A DNA stretch of 64,000 nucleotides from Todiramphus chloris collaris (taxonomy: Eukaryota > Chordata > Aves > Coraciiformes > Alcedinidae). Shown one piece after another: positions 1-12,954 of the stretch. The DNA is taken from assembly GCA_025345505.1 (NCBI GenBank), contig JANVCC010000010.1, forward strand, positions 42,807,772 to 42,871,771, given 5' to 3'. Positions within the stretch are counted from its first letter, which is position 1. Each line of letters starts with the position of its first letter. A program made the translations under genes and the position numbers. Below the pieces are notes generated by a model, which saw nothing but the letters and a program-made list of their open reading frames with translations, had not been told where the DNA came from and ran no database searches.

Positions 1-1708
1 GGGCGGCGTGACTTTTGTATTTGAGTCAATGTTCCTATAGCAAAACATGAATTAATTTTTGATAACTAAGAAAGTTTTTGTGGATTCATTTCTATATGAT
101 AGATTTATATTATGTGTTTTCTTTTATCGTAAATGAGTGACAAGTACCTTTGCTGTTATTTTTCAGAGCCCTCAAATTGTTTTACCAGACATTATTTTTG
201 ATTTTGAAACAAGAAAATCAGGAGACCTATCTGTGATTTAATAGCAGTGTCTGCCTCATTTTAGACATCTCTGGGGACAGTTGCTTCCATAAGGTTATTG
301 TTCAAAGATATATATTTAAATAGCTTATAGATAATGAAAATCAATGAAAAATTATTTGATTTTGAACTGTGCAACTATGCAGAAGTGTGAGCATATGCAT
401 GCACATGGTTGCAAATTTTACCTTATTAACATCTGTCCTCTTCACGTACCATAATTAATCTGATTGTTAGTAAATAAATATAGAAACTCCATGCTTTAGT
501 TTTGTCCTAGTTCACCAGAATCCTAGACTCGAGAGTTACTGTTGTGTTCAGGCGGATGGACCTTGAAAGACATGGCAGGGGGAACAACCCAAAACCTAAT
601 GTCCTGTAGCATTTTGGTGAGGCTGGAAAGAAGAATGACCATCCGAGTCACTGAGTCCATCACCTTGCTCTGAGAGACAGAAGAGCTGTATAACCTTCTT
701 TCACAAAACAGTAACTATTTTTGGGCCCATTACTACAATTTTAGATGTGTTCTGAAACTGAGTCATTTTGTTTTTATTTTTCTAGTTTGTGGAGTAATTT
801 GTTTGTGGTATCTCCATTCAACCTACATTTGATAAACCACCTTACAGAAAACATTTCATTCTTTTTACCAGCTTAGCAACCTTTTTGTATTCCTATGTAG
901 TTCTAAGATCTTTCTTGAAGTGAGTTATGTGTAGAATTGAGGCTCGTAAGGGTATTGTTACATTCTTGGCCCCAAATCATCTTGTAATCAGTTAGCATTT
1001 CTTTCTTGTATTTATACCTAGATCCAATTAAGTTCCTCACATTAAAAAAACCCTATTTTTTATTTCCCAGAAAGAGAAACTTGCATTTTGTCTTGCTCAA
1101 TTTCAGATGAAAAATAAAGAATCTGTCACAAAAAGCATTGAGAAATTTGAGTCTTCCTGAAGTTTACAGTCAGGCAAGACCATACACATCTGGAAGGAAA
1201 TAGGAATCAATACATTCATTTTAAGGGGGTGTAAAAATTACATGAGTTTTAATTGCCTGACTGATTAAGCTTTCAATTTTGATTTATGATAGGTTTATGA
1301 TGCTGGAGACATCCACCTTTGTGTGTTACCTGGCAATATCTGCTTGATGAGCAATCTGTTTGTGAACAATGTCTCTCAGTCCATTTGCTGTCCTTGTTAC
1401 AAATATGTCCCTATGCAGAAGCCCTAGGTAATAAATTTTACCTGCGTTTCATATTTGCCCCTAAACAAAATGTCACAAACACCTGAGAACAGATAAAACA
1501 CACAGTATTATTCCAAAGAAATGTATTATTCACACTCCCCTTTTCTCTAACACAAAACATTTAACCTTGGTACATTTAAGGTTCAAAGGTTGAGTCTGAG
1601 ATTTGACCATGTTAAGCAAGAGAAAAAAGCTGTGTTGCAGTTGATTATATACTCCCCACAGCAGTGATCACAGATACAGAACTCATAGGGCAAAATGGAA
1701 ATTATGAG
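1..1708. other. AT-rich non-coding DNA, no gene seen
   Basis: I see no open frame of note, no recognisable repeat and no RNA gene here. The sequence is AT-rich with scattered short A and T runs, as expected for avian intergenic or intronic DNA. The right edge is set by the target-site duplication of the adjoining LTR. Confidence 0.5.
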
Positions 1709-2515
1709 TGTCCTGGTTTGAGTGAAAACAGAACTAATTCTGTTCAGTAATTTTACTTTCCAGCTTGGTTCTTTTAATTAGCTGCACTTTCTGAAGTTAG
1801 CAGCCTGTTTTCACAGACAGTGCCTGCTTCTAGCAGTGATAACACCTTATGTTTGGAGTTACTACCAAGGATTGGTATGCAGACCAAGGCCACTGCTGGG
1901 TCCTGTGTACCACATTGGGGGGTGCAGGGGGTGAGAGGCTGCACCTTCAGGGAGGAGTGGACAGGACGGGAGACTCTAAACTGACCAGCGAGGTATTCCA
2001 TCCCATATACGCCATATTTGGTCTAGAGCTGAGGGACCCGAAGGGTCTCTGGGCTCTTCTCTCCCCTTGTGGACTGCTTTGCCAGCTTTTGCTTAGCTTG
2101 GCTCGGGTCCTCTTTCGGTTCCTTCCTCGGAGCACCCAAGGAGGACTCTGTCCGTTCTGCCTTCGATCCGATCTGCGTGTTCCTGAACCCAGTACCAGAA
2201 TCCAGCTCCTGAACACAGCTCCCGTCTGCTGCGGGGCCCAGTCTGGGACTCCCCCGGAGCCTTCACAACATCAGTGGTGACGGTGATGTAATTACCATCA
2301 GGGGGGTTGGGTTCCATACTGGTTTTGTATATATTTGTATATATTCTATTTTTTATAATTATTATTTTCCTTTTCATTAAAGCTGTTCTAGTTTCCTTTT
2401 CTAATCTAAGTCTCTCTCCCTTATTCCTTTTCTCTTCCCCTTTGGGGAGGGAGGGGGGTTAACAGAGAGCGTCTGTTATAGGTTTAAGGGGCTGCCCTGA
2501 CCCTAAACCACGACA
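1709..2515 (+). mobile_element. Solo LTR of an avian endogenous retrovirus, family 1, with perfect TSD
   Basis: The element starts TGTCCTGG and ends CCACGACA, the TG...CA termini of a retroviral LTR. It is flanked on both sides by the same 5-bp direct repeat ATGAG (1704-1708 and 2516-2520), which fixes both edges. Its GC content is higher than that of the flanks. An ATTAAA polyadenylation signal lies at 2376-2381, followed by a T/C-rich tract, so the transcriptional sense is plus. No gag, pol or env remnant and no second LTR adjoin it, so it is best read as a solo LTR left by recombination between the two LTRs of a provirus. A 143-codon open frame inside it (1849-2280) has no recognisable domain and is probably chance coding in GC-rich LTR sequence. 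Assignment to a named Repbase family needs a search. The LTR and TSD are seen directly; the ERV origin is inferred from structure. Confidence 0.88.
2376..2381 (+). promoter_or_regulatory. Polyadenylation signal ATTAAA in LTR
   Basis: ATTAAA is the commonest variant of the AATAAA signal. It lies about 135 bp before the LTR end and supports the plus-strand sense of this element. Confidence 0.55.
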
Positions 2516-5500
2516 ATGAGCTTCTGCTAAGTCTCAAATAAGAATTCTGTCCTAAAGGAGAAATAAGAAGGAAAGTTGCATTAATTTTTATATACCTTGT
2601 ACTCCAGTACAAGCCATAAAATAAAATCTTAAAGTATTCCTTTATAGACTTTTCTTCATTTTGCTACTGTGCTGTTTTGTTGGGGTTTTTTTCTTTTTTA
2701 AAATTGCCATATTATTTCCTGATCACAGCTGGAAAAAAAAAAAATCCAATAAAGCATATTATGCCACATCATTTATTGTCCCCATTGTTACTCATGGTGA
2801 GAGTTTTCTATTTGTTTTAATAGAATGGAAAAGAGATAGTTTAAATTAAAAAACAGGTGGCAAATAGAATGCTTCTTTTACAGAAATGGGGTCCATGACT
2901 TGCATGAGACTACATGATGTCAAAGGAAGACCTCCATACCTTATTACATTAAAAAGATATTAAAAAATGTGTGAAGCCTGCAACAGCACCACAGCTTTTT
3001 GAAGCAGGTGTTGCACAAAATTTCCTGAATCAATAGCATGAAATTTTATGCTGTGGTCCTATGTCTCAGAGAAACAGAGACCTGTGCAGTCCAGTAACCC
3101 TGGGGAAATATTACAAGGCATGGATATAAGAAAACACTCTTCCAAGGTCTTCATTGTGAAGCAGATTACATCTTCATTGAAGTCAAAGAAAAGAATTCCA
3201 CCTCAGCTCTAAAGAATGTCAGCCATTTTGGGGCAGTTATTGTACTGTTAAATGAGTGTACTGTTAAATGTTTTCCCATGAAAATATAACCTTTTCTTTA
3301 CAACTTATTGATACAACTGGATGTGATGTAGTTTTGCTAAGAAAAATACTGACTACCTAGAGTAAAAGCTAAATATATAATTATTAAAATTATTTTGAAT
3401 TTCCCTCATCTTGTACAAGAATAGACAGTTCTTCCTATCTGAAAGGAATGTTTACAACTTTAAGTCTTTTCAGCTTTCCATTCTGACAGATTTTCTATCA
3501 GGGGACATCAACTGTAATTCTCCTAGGAACCACTACTTGTCAGTTTGCTAAAAACAACACAACACAATCACACACATCTAATCAAGGAACAGAAATAATT
3601 TACATAAACAGTCAAACACAGAAAAGCTCACGTTTCAGATATTTCAAGGAAGTAGCCTAAAGATCCCAGGAATAATCCTCTCTTCTTCTCCAATCCTTTC
3701 CCCATATCATCTTCATCTAAACAAAAAACCACAAAACTACCCAGAAAACTAATTTCATATGCATTTGAGAAAATATTTACAGTAACACAAATTATTTAAG
3801 AGGGATATGCTAGAGTTTCTCATTCATCACACTGGTGAGGTCTTTTTGCAAAAGAAAGAAAATTCATGTTCTCCTATTTAAAAGTTAGACTCAAGACAAA
3901 GACATTAGAGGAAGATGAATGTTTTTTCATTTTTCAAAATGACTGACTAAATAACAAAGATATCTGGTAAGACTATCTCCCTCAGATACAATAAATTTAA
4001 GTGTCTGTTTGAGGGAAAGATCTATATGTTTAGATAGAGACCGTAAGTTTAGATAAAGCTCTCTTCACTCTGTTCACTCAAATGAATTTAAGATAAAAAA
4101 CACATCCTTGGCATTTTTCTGGTTCTTAATCTTCTCATAACACTGAAACATCTGATAAAGATCCATGTTTGTTACAGAAAAAAAGCCCTCTGACCTGTAG
4201 AAAATATAATCATTAATCAACACTTCTTGATATGATTCCGTCCTAACATGCCCCTTGAATAAACATTTCCTGCTGTACACAAAGTAAGATTTCCTGATTT
4301 CTGAGTTATCTGTGGCCTGATTCCCAGAAGTCAGCTCATTTTGCCCATAATTATAGACCAGGGACTGCAAAGCAATGCTACAACTCTGCTGCCACCCAAT
4401 AGCCACCAACTCCCTGAAAAGCCTCACAAGTACATCCAAAATTTCTATTTATTGTATGTACACAGAGCATGTTTGTCCACTGGTGAACATTGTACTCCTG
4501 GGCCCTGAATCTCATTTCAGTCATCCCATAGGATGTTTGCAACTGGAAAAAAAGTTGCCATTCTGCAAAGAATGGTAGACTCATGGTTGGGTTGAAAACT
4601 GCATCAAGTATTTTCTGGTTTATCCATGGTTGACATCTGAAGAGATGACAGATGCACCCACAGCATCAGTAATCTCTATGTTCACAAGAACAATAAGCAA
4701 AATCAGGCTTTGGAGAGGGTAGGGCTGGAGCCTTTTTTTTAAATGAAGATCATGACATTAAATGTTGTATAGGGAACAGATGTATTAGTGAAATATATGG
4801 GTCATGAGCAAGCTCAAAGGGCTGTGGGTATGTAGTCAGCCAAAGCAGTCTCCAAGTGTTATGGGATGGAGTTGATACCATGTGCTTTATCAGAATGTTT
4901 GCTTTTAGCAATGTGGGTATAAAACCCTCTGCCCTACTTGGCCTTGGGATTAGAGTGTCTCATGGGTTCCCCCCTTCTCCGAAGTGGATGTGTCCATTTT
5001 TACTTCATTTTCTACACTTGCTCTAAAATGTGTGACTTTGATTTGATAGTGGTTTGGGACTGGCAAGTGACTGGAAATCCTAAATGCTTAAAAATTCCAT
5101 CAGAATTGTCAAACATAACTAAGTTTTCATTATACAATACAGCAAAGTCCGTCTTCTTTTCACCCTTTCATTGGGTTCCAATATTTTTCTAATCATCCCA
5201 TTTCTATTGCACATCACTGCACATTTAGTTTCTACATAGTTTTCCTCAGTCTAAATTGAAGCCACCAAAAGTAAAGATATTTCAGAGAAGCTCAGAGAAA
5301 GAGGTCTTATCCTAATGGCATACAGTGGTACATTCATCAATTGTTGTACAGCAGCTCTTTAAAAGACAGTCCATTTATCCCACATAAGATTTTTTTAACA
5401 AGCTACAGTATTATTTCTGTAATAAGTCAAAGAGGTTGGGATACATTAAGATTGCATATCTTTCTCAAGGTCACAAAAAAAATCTGCCAAACTGGAAATT

Positions 5501-5790
5501 TCACACACATTTTATGAATCATAGCTCAGTGCTTAACAACAAGGTCCTCTTCTCTTGCATCTCCTTGAGATACACTGATGTAACACCATTTTGAAATGAG
5601 AACGAAACTTTGATTTTTTTTTTTTTCTGTTTTACCATTCACTTCTACAGTATGCATGGCATTATTTAAGAATAACAGGAGGCACTGACTGGCACCAGTT
5701 TATTGGGTTTTACTCCAGAAAGTAACAGAGTAAGTCAAAGAGCAGTGACATACTAGAGGACACCAAAAACACTTCTGCCAATACAAATTG
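2516..5790. other. Non-coding DNA with short simple repeats
   Basis: No gene recognised. The stretch contains short homopolymer runs (A run near 2732-2744, T run near 5614-5626), a 14-bp direct repeat at 3241-3270 and a minus-strand open frame of 121 codons (4074-4439) with no recognisable domain. Nothing here is supported as coding. Confidence 0.45.
3241..3270. repeat. 14-bp direct repeat, period 16
   Basis: TGTACTGTTAAATG occurs at 3241-3254 and again, unchanged, at 3257-3270, separated by AG. This is a simple local tandem duplication, most easily explained by replication slippage. Confidence 0.8.
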
Positions 5791-5896
5791 GGTATGTTCC
5801 TGTGTGGCATGTTCTAGGTGGTCCTGATCTCGCAGAGGGATTGGACTTGATGATCTCCAGAGGTCCCTTCCAGCCCCTACCATTCTGTGATTCTAA
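5791..5896 (+). mobile_element. CR1 LINE, extreme 3' fragment
   Basis: This fragment matches the last hundred bases of CR1: a TTCCTGTGTGGCAT block, GGATTGGACTTGATGATCTC, CAGAGGTCCCTTCCAGCCCC and the terminal CATTCTGTGATTCT. The ORF2 coding part is absent because of 5' truncation, which is usual for CR1. There is no poly-A tail, also as expected. The same motif ends most CR1 copies in this window. Confidence 0.9.
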
Positions 5897-6650
5897 GTCA
5901 TTCACCTTCTGCCACCTTGCTTGCCACGAATATCAATGCAGTGGTTGTTGCCATCCACACTGACATCTGACATATACAAGACAGCATTGTTTTTCTACAG
6001 AGATTTTTGTAGTTTACATAAGAAGCCGTTCAAAAGTGTGTTTCAGTGAACAGTGAATTCTTTGAAAAAAAACTTGAGTATTCTTGTCTCAGTTCTAAGT
6101 TCATTATTTTTTTCATTGTTTCTTTACAGAAGCATTTTGAAAACACCTTGAAGGAGTAATCTGGTTTACTATTGATGTAATAACCCCTGTAGAGACTGAA
6201 CTGTAAAACAAACAAGCTTTAATCCTTGTCCAGATGGTTTTGATTTATAACTCTGGAGGAAGGCCACAGAATTCTGCAGATTTCCATCATCTGAAAATCA
6301 TGTTACCAGTGTCAGAGAAAAAGTAGAAATGTTCAAAAGTAAAGCTATCCTACTGGAAGAAGAAAATTTTACATTTTTCATAGCCACCATTCACATTGAA
6401 CAAACTTGCTATTATTTTAAAGAAGTACAGATGACACAATAAATAACTAATGTATTTATAATTATAAAAGTCATAATTAAGAAAATGGTAGCTGACACAT
6501 AAGAAATTTATGATTTAAGGTTAAAACACCATACTTTTCATTAGGCATCTTTCAGATATTACAGAAAATCCCTATGAATCAAATTTTCTAAGATAATAAC
6601 TAGGAAATGATCATCACAAATTCAATTTGCTACTGAAACATAGTCATTTT
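5897..6650. other. AT-rich spacer, nothing recognised
   Basis: No gene or repeat recognised between the CR1 tail on the left and the minus-strand CR1 on the right. Confidence 0.45.
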
Positions 6651-7333
6651 CACAGAATCACAGAATCATTGGAATTGGAAAGAACCTCTAGACATCATCT
6701 AGTCCAACCACTCCCCCCAAAGCAGATTTGCCTAAAACACATTACACAGGATCACTTCCAGGAAGGTTTTGAATACCTTCAGAGAAGTAGACTTCACAAC
6801 CTCTCTGACAGCCTGTTTCAGTGCTCTTTCACCCTCACAGTAAAGAAGTTTTTCCTCATATTTAGATGGGACCTCCTGTGTTCCAGCTTGTGCCAGTTGC
6901 CCCTTGTCCTGTCACTGGGCACCACTGAAAAGACTCCAGCTCCATCCTCCTTGCACCCACTCTTTAGATATTTATAGATATTGATAAGGTCTCAGTCATC
7001 TCTTCTCTAGGCTAAATAGGCCTGGTTCTCTCACTCTTTCCTCGTAAGAGAGATGCTTCAGTCCCACAGTCATCTTTCTTGCCCTCCTCTGGACTCTCTC
7101 CAGCAGTTCTCCATCTCTCTTGTACTGGGGAGCTCAAAACTGGATGCAGTATTCCTGAGTAGGCCTCACAAGGGCAGAATAGAGGAAGAGGATGACCTCC
7201 CTTGCCTTTCTGGTCACACTCTTCTTTATGCACCCCAGGATACCATTGGCCTTCTTGGTCATGGTTAACTGACAACCCATGGTTAACTTACTGTCTAGCA
7301 GGACTCCAAGATGCTCCATCAAAGGATTGACCT
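6651..7333 (-). mobile_element. CR1 LINE, 5'-truncated, minus strand, 3' third of ORF2
   Basis: Read on minus, the copy starts in the ORF2 region after the reverse-transcriptase core and ends at 6651 in the CR1 3' motif (on plus, CACAGAATCACAGAATCATT). A minus-strand open frame (7134-7322) gives the typical CR1 block LGVLLDSKLT ... GILGCIKKSV ... SALVRP ... EYCIQF, which in CR1 lies C-terminal to the polymerase motifs. The downstream CR1 blocks (RGLEHL-like, the HWN-RLP-EVV region and the 3' UTR) continue in shifted frames, so the copy is a dead pseudogene fragment. Plus-strand open frames at 6627-6977 and 7053-7268 are antisense shadows of it. The right edge is approximate because CR1 leaves no reliable TSD. 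Confidence 0.92.
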
Positions 7334-9084
7334 GTAATTTTGAAATTTATGCAGAGAAAGTTATAAATAAAATGTTTTGGAATCACAGTGATTAGGTAGT
7401 TTCAGTCATAGGAATAAAAGGACTGGTGAAGTGATGACGATATGAAAGAACAGAGCTTAGCAGAACTGTAATAAAGGCAAAACATTGAATTTGTAAGGAT
7501 AACAAATATAGTATCCAAAGACATTAGTCAAAAGTTAGAAGACATGCAAAGTCATGTGTTGCGGCATTTTCCAGCCTTGGAGCACTGTATTGGGAAAGGT
7601 ACGTGTTGCTCAGCATCTGTCTGTTTTGGAACACAGCCCTGCTGTTCAGGTAGATCTTGCAGCTCCTGAAGCACCATCATGGATTACAGCCTCACGGGTC
7701 TCATTGGATATGGCAATTTGCATTCAGAGCTTGCCAGAAAATTTGGTCTTGAAAATGGTTTTGCTGCAATGCTAATCCTGCAAAATGACATGCTCAGAAG
7801 TTAAGGAATATTAATGGTAAGAGTACATTTATTGTCCTAATATTGAGTCATTGCCTCCATGATGATACACTTTGATATTTTTTGATTTATGGTTTCTGTT
7901 GGAGTTCTGCCTTAGGTTATTGTATTGAATAATAACCCAACATATGTGTTTTGACTGTCTGACAGCCACCACTTGTAGTAGTCAATCTAGCAATTATAGT
8001 TCATAGTTTCTAAACTTCTGTGTTGCAATCAGCAATTTTATTTATTAGAAGTAATACCAGCTGATACTATTAGACGTAATAATTCTCCAAAGGTTGAGTA
8101 TATAAATCAGCAGGAAATCACCGTCTCTTGGAAATACTTCATATTCATTAATTCCCTGTAGAATTTTATGGACACTCCATTCCATTATCAGAATTAATCG
8201 TGTGATTCACTGAGTGCTCACTTCTAAGTAAATGTTACATCTTCTGTGTATTTGAACAGCTTTATGTTTTAAATACCCCACAACACTTTATGCACCCTGT
8301 ACACACTCTCTAGGATAAGTGCTTTCCTTGTTCGAGTGCTCTAAGTTCTGGTTACTTGTCGGCCACAATATTTATAAGAGGGAACAAAATGTCACATTGA
8401 TAAATTAGTCAATTAAAGAATTTAAAATGTTATGTCAGGCATTAATGCCTTTATGTCCCTCATTCTCTCTTGGATTTTTCTTTTTTTTTTAATAAATATT
8501 TTCAGAACAGTTTTTGCTGATGTTAGTGGGAAAGTTGTTATCTGGTTATGACATTGTTTCACTTCGTCTACCATTTGAATTAATAGGTATATAATAATGA
8601 GGTTTAATATATAAAATAAGGGATTTTAAACTACAAATGCCAGAATCTTACAGTTTTTAAAAGGAAATTTGAGAGAGTTTGTTCCAAGCAAAATATTTAT
8701 TAAAACTCATTCTGAAAGATTGAGATGGACCATAAAATGAGAAGGTAACTGTCTTAAATAAGGAAGTGACAGATACAGCCATGAATGTCATTTCAGATAT
8801 TTTGTAATAGAGGTGAATGAAGATGAATGTAAAGCAAATGCCATGATAAGCGTCCTTCCGATTTGCTCCTCATACACAAATTAAAAGGTTTGTAAACTAC
8901 AAAAACATGGAGCAGTGCATTAAACTAGAAGCAGACAGCTTCAAGAATCTTATAGAGACACACAACTAAAAAAAAAAATATCTCATTATTAATAAATAAA
9001 AATTGTTACTGACAGCTGCAAAGTAATTAATACTTCCAAGGACTGTTGCAACATCTTGAATATCAATGAATGGAAAGAAGACTA
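7334..9084. other. AT-rich non-coding DNA
   Basis: No repeat recognised. A slightly GC-richer patch with a 73-codon plus frame (7554-7775) has no domain I recognise and no splice-site or initiation context that I would defend. The T run near 8481-8490 is a simple homopolymer. Confidence 0.45.
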
Positions 9085-10850
9085 GGGAAGGTGTAGGCAC
9101 CTGCAGAAAAGAAACTGGAGAACTCATGGCAAGTGCTGCTGAGAAGGCTGAGGTCCTCAATGACTTCTTTTCCTCAGTCTTCCTTGGTAAGGGCTCCAGC
9201 CACACCCCCAGAGTTGCAGAAGATGATGGCAGGCGTTGGATGAAAGAACTGCCCATTGAAGTGAAGATCAGGTTCATGACCATCTGAAGACCATGAAAGT
9301 GCAAAAGTCCATGGGACCGGATGGGATACACCCACAGGTGATGAGAGAATTGGCGAATGAGGTTGCTAAACCACTATCTATTATATTCCAAAAGTCATGT
9401 CAATCTGGTGAAGTCCCCATTGACTGGAAAAGGGGAAATACAACCCCCATATTCAAAAAAGGGAAGGTGGATGAACCTAGGAACTATAGGCCAGTCAGTC
9501 TCACTTCTGTGCATGGTAAGATCATGGAGCGGATCCTCCTGGAGGCACTACTGAGGCAGATGAATAACGATGAAGTGATTGGCAGTAACCAACATGGCTT
9601 CACCAAGGGCAAATCATGCCTGACTAACCTGTTGTCCTTCTATGAGAATGTCACAACATCAATAGATGGGGGAAGAGCAACCAACATCATTTACCTGGAC
9701 GTGAGCAAAGCCTTTGACACTGTCCCACAGGACATTCTGGTCTCCAAGCTGGTGGAATATGGATCTGATGGATGGACAATTCAGTGGATAAAGAACTGGC
9801 TAGACAGATGTTGCCACAGAGTGGATGTCAATGGGTTGGTATCCAAGTGGAGACCAGTGACAAGTGGAGTCTCTCAAGGATCAGTACCGGGACCAGTCTT
9901 GTTTAACATCTTTGTCAGCGACATGGACAGTGGCATTGAGTGCACCCTCAGCAAGTTTGCCAATGACACCAAGCTGTGTGGGGTGGCTGACACGCTGAAG
10001 GGAAGGGATGACATCCAGAGGGACCTTGACAGGCTGGAGAGGTGGGCCCATGCCAACCTCATGAAGTTCAACATGGACAAATGCAAGGTCCTCCATCTGA
10101 GTCGCAGCAACCCCAAGCACCGATATAGGCTGGGCAGTGACTGGCTTGAGAGCAGCCCTGAAGAAAAGGACTTGGAAGTGCTGGTGGATGAAAAGCTCAA
10201 CATGAGCCATCAGTGTACTCTCACAGCCTAGAGGGCCAATTGTATCCTGAGCTGCACCAAGAGAAGCATGGCCAGCAGGTCAATGGAAGTGATTCTCCCC
10301 ATCTACTCCTCTCTCTTGAGACCTCACCTGGAGTACTGCATCCAGTTCTGGAGTCCCTGTTACAGAAAGGCTATGGATGTGCTGGAATGTGTCCAGAGAA
10401 GGGCCACGAGCATGATCAGAGGGCTGGAGCACCTCTCCTGTGAGGACAGACTGAGAGAGTTGGGGTTGTTTATTCTAGAAAAGAGAAGGCTCTGGGGAGA
10501 CCTTATTGTAGCCTTCCAGTATCTTAAGGGGGCCTACAAGAAAGCTGGAGAGGGACTTTGTAGGCTGTCAGGCAGTGATAGGACTAGAGGGAATGGATTA
10601 AAGCTAGAGATAGGTCGATTCAGGTTAGACATTTGGAAGAATTTCTTCACCATGAGGGTGGTGAGACACTGGAACAGGTTGCCCAGAGAGGTGGTGGAAG
10701 CCCCATCCTTGGAAGTTTTTAAGGCCAGGCTGGATGGGGCTCTGAGCAACCTGCTCTCGTGGGAGGTGTCCCGCCCATATCAGGGGGGTTGGAACTAGAT
10801 GATCTTTAAGGTCCCTTCCAAACCTGACAATTCTATGATACTATGATCTT
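9085..10850 (+). mobile_element. CR1 LINE, large 5'-truncated copy with most of the reverse transcriptase
   Basis: The copy enters CR1 ORF2 in the linker between endonuclease and reverse transcriptase (EKAEVLNDFFSSVF block near 9139-9180), runs through the RT domain and C-terminal region, and ends in a CR1 3' UTR with TTGGAACTAGATGATCTTTA, GGTCCCTTCCAA and ATTCTATGATACTATGAT. It is the best-preserved ORF2 in the window, but it lacks the endonuclease and ORF1, and the reading frame is broken. Its C-terminal wording (KGAYKKAGEGLCRL) is shared with the minus-strand copy near 24.6-25.1 kb, so the two probably belong to the same subfamily. The left edge is approximate. Confidence 0.95.
9090..10798 (+). 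pseudogene. CR1 ORF2 reverse transcriptase remnant, catalytic Asp lost
   Basis: Coding runs in one frame to about 9287, shifts frame, and continues from about 9293. From there it includes the GPDGIHP block, [26 protein letters not shown], motif A ([10 protein letters not shown], catalytic Asp codon at 9698) and motif B as SGVSQGS in place of the usual GVPQGS. Motif C, normally FADD in CR1, reads FAND (9956-9967): a G-to-A change has turned one of the two metal-binding Asp residues into Asn. A stop at 10229-10231 (TAG, expected CAG) interrupts the frame, which then continues in phase through IQFW, GLEHLSCEDRLREL and the HWNRLPREVVEAP block. The usual end of ORF2 appears to be read through (TCG where TAG is expected), giving a tail to 10798. 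The copy cannot encode an active polymerase. Confidence 0.9.
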
Positions 10851-12954
10851 GGTGACTGAACCTACAAGTGGCAGACCCCTCTGTCTTTCAGCAAGTATTT
10901 TAGTTTTCATGTGCAATGAGGTTTAAACAAAATTGTCTTGAGGTAGTGACAGCTCATAAGGAAAAGAAAAAATAGTGATAACACGGAGCAAATGTACAAC
11001 ACAAAAGGTCCTCAGGTTACAGAATTGAAACATTACTTTGCAACCTACTTGTGATTTTCTGAACATCATTCAAATTCTATAATGATGGAATACAAATGCA
11101 ATGAAAATGAAGTCTTGTTTTTCAAGTTGGGAACATATTGTATCCTGCATTTTACAATATTTTAATATACTGCATATGAGGAGACAGAGATGGAAAGGCT
11201 GTTTTCTGAAAGAGTTTATGTGTAGCTGACAGAACTGTGCATTAAACACTAACTGAAAATAGTAACACAAAAAATATTTTGAAGAGTTTAACTGATAACT
11301 TGCAGTTATGAGTGAACAAACACTGCAGTTCTGGTGCTCCTACTGGGCTGAATACAGACCAAGGAAAGACCATACTGTGCCTACCATCATCCTGCTATTA
11401 TTTCTTCAACAAAACCTTCATTCCCTACTGCTGCTAAATACCCACCTCCAAACAAGCATAAAATGAGCAGGAGGAAAGCCCATTCTTCCCATGAAATTTA
11501 CAGTGAAATCCAGTAACGATTGTTTTGATGGCTCAGCCCTCAGATGCACGTATCACACATATTATATAGCCAATCTTCTGAGTAAAGCAAAAGGGGAAAA
11601 AGTTCTATTCTATATCCCTTCCCAGCTTTGACAGTGATGACTTGAACAAGTCATTTTTGTACATCCATTTGTCTGCCTATAAAATGGAGATAATGAGGCC
11701 TCATTTGTGAAGGATTCAGAGTTATCATTGAACAACTCTGACTAAAACTAGGTCTTATTATTAACTACAGAACTGGCCATCAGATGTTCCAGAGGACAAT
11801 AAATCCCTTTACACTGCATCTATTACATGTCTTATAGTGCAACGGTTGTGAATAGAAAAAAAATATATATATATAAAAAAATATATATTTCATGATTCAA
11901 GTGTTACAATCAACACCTTGCAAGCTCAATTTTCTGTCTCAGATTCTAATATACTTGGTCTGCTTGCATGAAAGCCCATCACTGCTTGCTTTATATTTCT
12001 GTCATACTTGCTATGGCAGAACAGAGGATGTTCAAGGTATATCTCTCACTCAGGCAACACTCACTAGTTAAGTTTTATCCCCTCCCAGCAATACAGTATC
12101 TGTGGCTGCATAGCCCTGCCAGATGGATTTGCCACTCAGAGAGACCAATGACTTGCATTTGCTAGGAGGGACTAATCAACCTCAACTGCTAATTCCTAGT
12201 GACTTGAATGAGGGCATGAACATAGGCAATCCTTATTTAAGCAACATTGTCTGAGCTAGCAGAAGAGAAGATGTAGCTACTGGTCATGAAATTATCTTTA
12301 TAATTTTGTAAGGGTTTTTTTTTTAATTGATTTAAAATATTTTTGATAGTGAAAGACGTGTCTCTTAAAAATGATTTTTTCTTTCATTCCAAGGAAGTAT
12401 AAAATGTAATAAGCTATAGGAAAAAAAAAGATACACAAATTCACCACAAACATAATATTCTATCAAGTAAAATAATCTTCTGTCTTATTTTAAAATTTCT
12501 GTAGAATTTATAGGGGGGGGGTTTGCCCAAATCTGTATTATATCTGTATAACCAGTAACACCATCACTTTTCAATATCCAAAGCTAACATCTGCTTTACT
12601 TTCTAGGTAACCTTGTATATACATATACCAGAACTTACAGAAGATTGTGTGCTGAACTTGACCTTGTAAGAGTTTCTTTCATATTTATATTTCCTGATTT
12701 CTAACAATTACCAGTGTAGGATCTTACTGTTGCATCAATAGAAAGATAGTGGATTTGCTGAGGCCCCTCACAACTCAATACTTCTAGAAATTCAGTATCT
12801 TGTAATTAGACTTTGGATCAGTGATAGTCATTGTTTTCCAAGTATCCACTCTCAGAATGAATTCTTAAAGCACTGTTGAAGGCACTTCTCACTCTGTTTA
12901 TAAGAAACTTTATCAGAAACTCCCTGTGCCATGGTTCATAGAAACCTTGACTTC
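10851..12954. other. AT-rich non-coding DNA with an (AT) simple repeat
   Basis: No gene recognised. An A-rich and (TA)n patch lies at 11855-11890, and a G run near 12513-12520. A minus-strand frame at 11070-11270 and a plus frame at 11968-12165 show no domain. Confidence 0.45.
11855..11890. repeat. A-rich / (AT)n microsatellite
   Basis: Alternating AT runs are interrupted by A runs. A length-variable simple repeat is likely. Confidence 0.85.

Noticed and set aside
1849..2280. 143-codon plus frame
   Set aside because: It lies wholly inside a solo LTR fixed by a perfect TSD. GC-rich LTR sequence gives long chance frames, and no domain is visible.
4074..4439. 121-codon minus frame
   Set aside because: No family recognised, AT-rich flanks, no splice or promoter context. 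A homology search with a hit would change this.
6627..6977. 116-codon plus frame
   Set aside because: It is the antisense of a minus-strand CR1; the sense reading gives recognisable CR1 protein.
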